NCBI GenBank assembly: GCA_959347315.1
Contig: OY365819.1
Span: forward strand, 21,904,589-21,968,588
Source of the DNA: Bimastos eiseni
Taxonomy: Eukaryota > Annelida > Clitellata > Crassiclitellata > Lumbricidae
DNA: 64,000 nt
Direction: 5' to 3'
Below the pieces are notes generated by a model. It saw only the letters and a program-made list of their open reading frames with translations, made no database searches and was not told the origin of the DNA. The position numbers and the translations under genes are program-made. Below are positions 63,570 through 64,000 of this stretch, piece after piece. Position 1 is the stretch's first letter. Each line of letters starts with the position of its first letter.

Positions 63570-63734
63570 GTCATACATATCATCCAAATGAAACTGAATG
63601 CATTTGGATAATGGGCAAAATATTGCACCCTGTACTACATAACACTTTCCATATAGTTTGTCTTTCTCAGAAATTATTATGCTTATATTAACATGCATAC
63701 ATGTGCAGAGCCATGAAAGAATACTGTATAGTAT

Positions 63735-64000
63735 CTGATCATTAATATGAAGCACTTCTCACAGGTAAAGCCCTTTAGAAGTACTTCCAGTGCAATGTAC
63801 CCTACAGAAAAGGAAGGTTTAGATGTGACCAGAGAAGATAGTAGGGTAAAGAGGAGGGAAATCCAGTCCATAGAGCAATGCAGGCAAAGGATCTGATTCA
63901 ACCATTGTGGTACTAATTTGAGGAATGAAAAATTCGGAGGATCTGAGAGGACGCAATGATGCAACAGAATGGGAACGAGAAGTTTGGTGAGAAAGATATT
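63735..64000. repeat. Dispersed repeat related to 16140-16905
   Basis: Contains AAGCCCTTTAGAAGTACTTCC and CAGGCAAAGGATC, comparable with AAGCGCCTCTAGTAGAG and CAAGCAAAGGATC in the first intron of HIP1. The window ends inside it. Confidence 0.4.

Overview
This window is TE-rich nuclear DNA from an invertebrate animal (metazoan). The evidence is two spliced, intron-rich genes with GT-AG boundaries and animal-type products, a dense background of hAT, TTAA-type, Helitron-like, LINE and tRNA-SINE insertions, and many micro- and minisatellites. No bacterial operon, CRISPR array or prophage signal is present. The species cannot be named from the sequence; an invertebrate bilaterian is the best guess.

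Layout. (1) 560-4734, minus strand: a decayed, intronless, transposon-like gene with an acidic PIN/XPG-like nuclease block and a cysteine-rich CXC-like tail, broken by frameshifts and stops. (2) 5202-10373, plus strand: a complete eight-exon gene of 325 codons for the SRFBP1 (p49/STRAP, BUD22-domain) family. I reconstructed it exon by exon and its splice phases are consistent throughout. (3) 10374-15764: intergenic, holding a long-TIR MITE, two hAT elements (one keeps the C-terminal end of a transposase) and a tRNA-derived SINE. (4) 15765-60455, plus strand: one gene of 28 coding exons and about 1170 residues, the HIP1/HIP1R/Sla2 clathrin-actin adaptor, with an N-terminal ANTH domain, a long central coiled coil and a C-terminal I/LWEQ (THATCH) actin-binding module. 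All phases close, and the frame ends in a short exon coding GTSDAQ-stop. (5) 60456-64000: downstream sequence with simple repeats and a Helitron-like element nested in a hAT element.

The HIP1 introns carry most of the mobile DNA. They hold a 4.8-kb TTAA-flanked element in intron 1, a second shorter relative near exon 22, two closely matching antisense RTE-like LINE copies, several hAT MITEs with intact target-site duplications, and four tandem arrays with units of 18, 33, 43 and 47 bp. The most unusual structure is inside the intron 1 element: a copy of HIP1's own intron 3/exon 4 region, with a premature stop, bounded by a 62-bp direct repeat.

The two intact genes belong to different processes: nuclear rRNA/transcription cofactor biology for SRFBP1, endocytosis for HIP1. 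Nothing suggests they work together. I found no convincing new multi-gene system; the notable signals are mobile-element biology, segment capture and repeat structures that may affect splicing.
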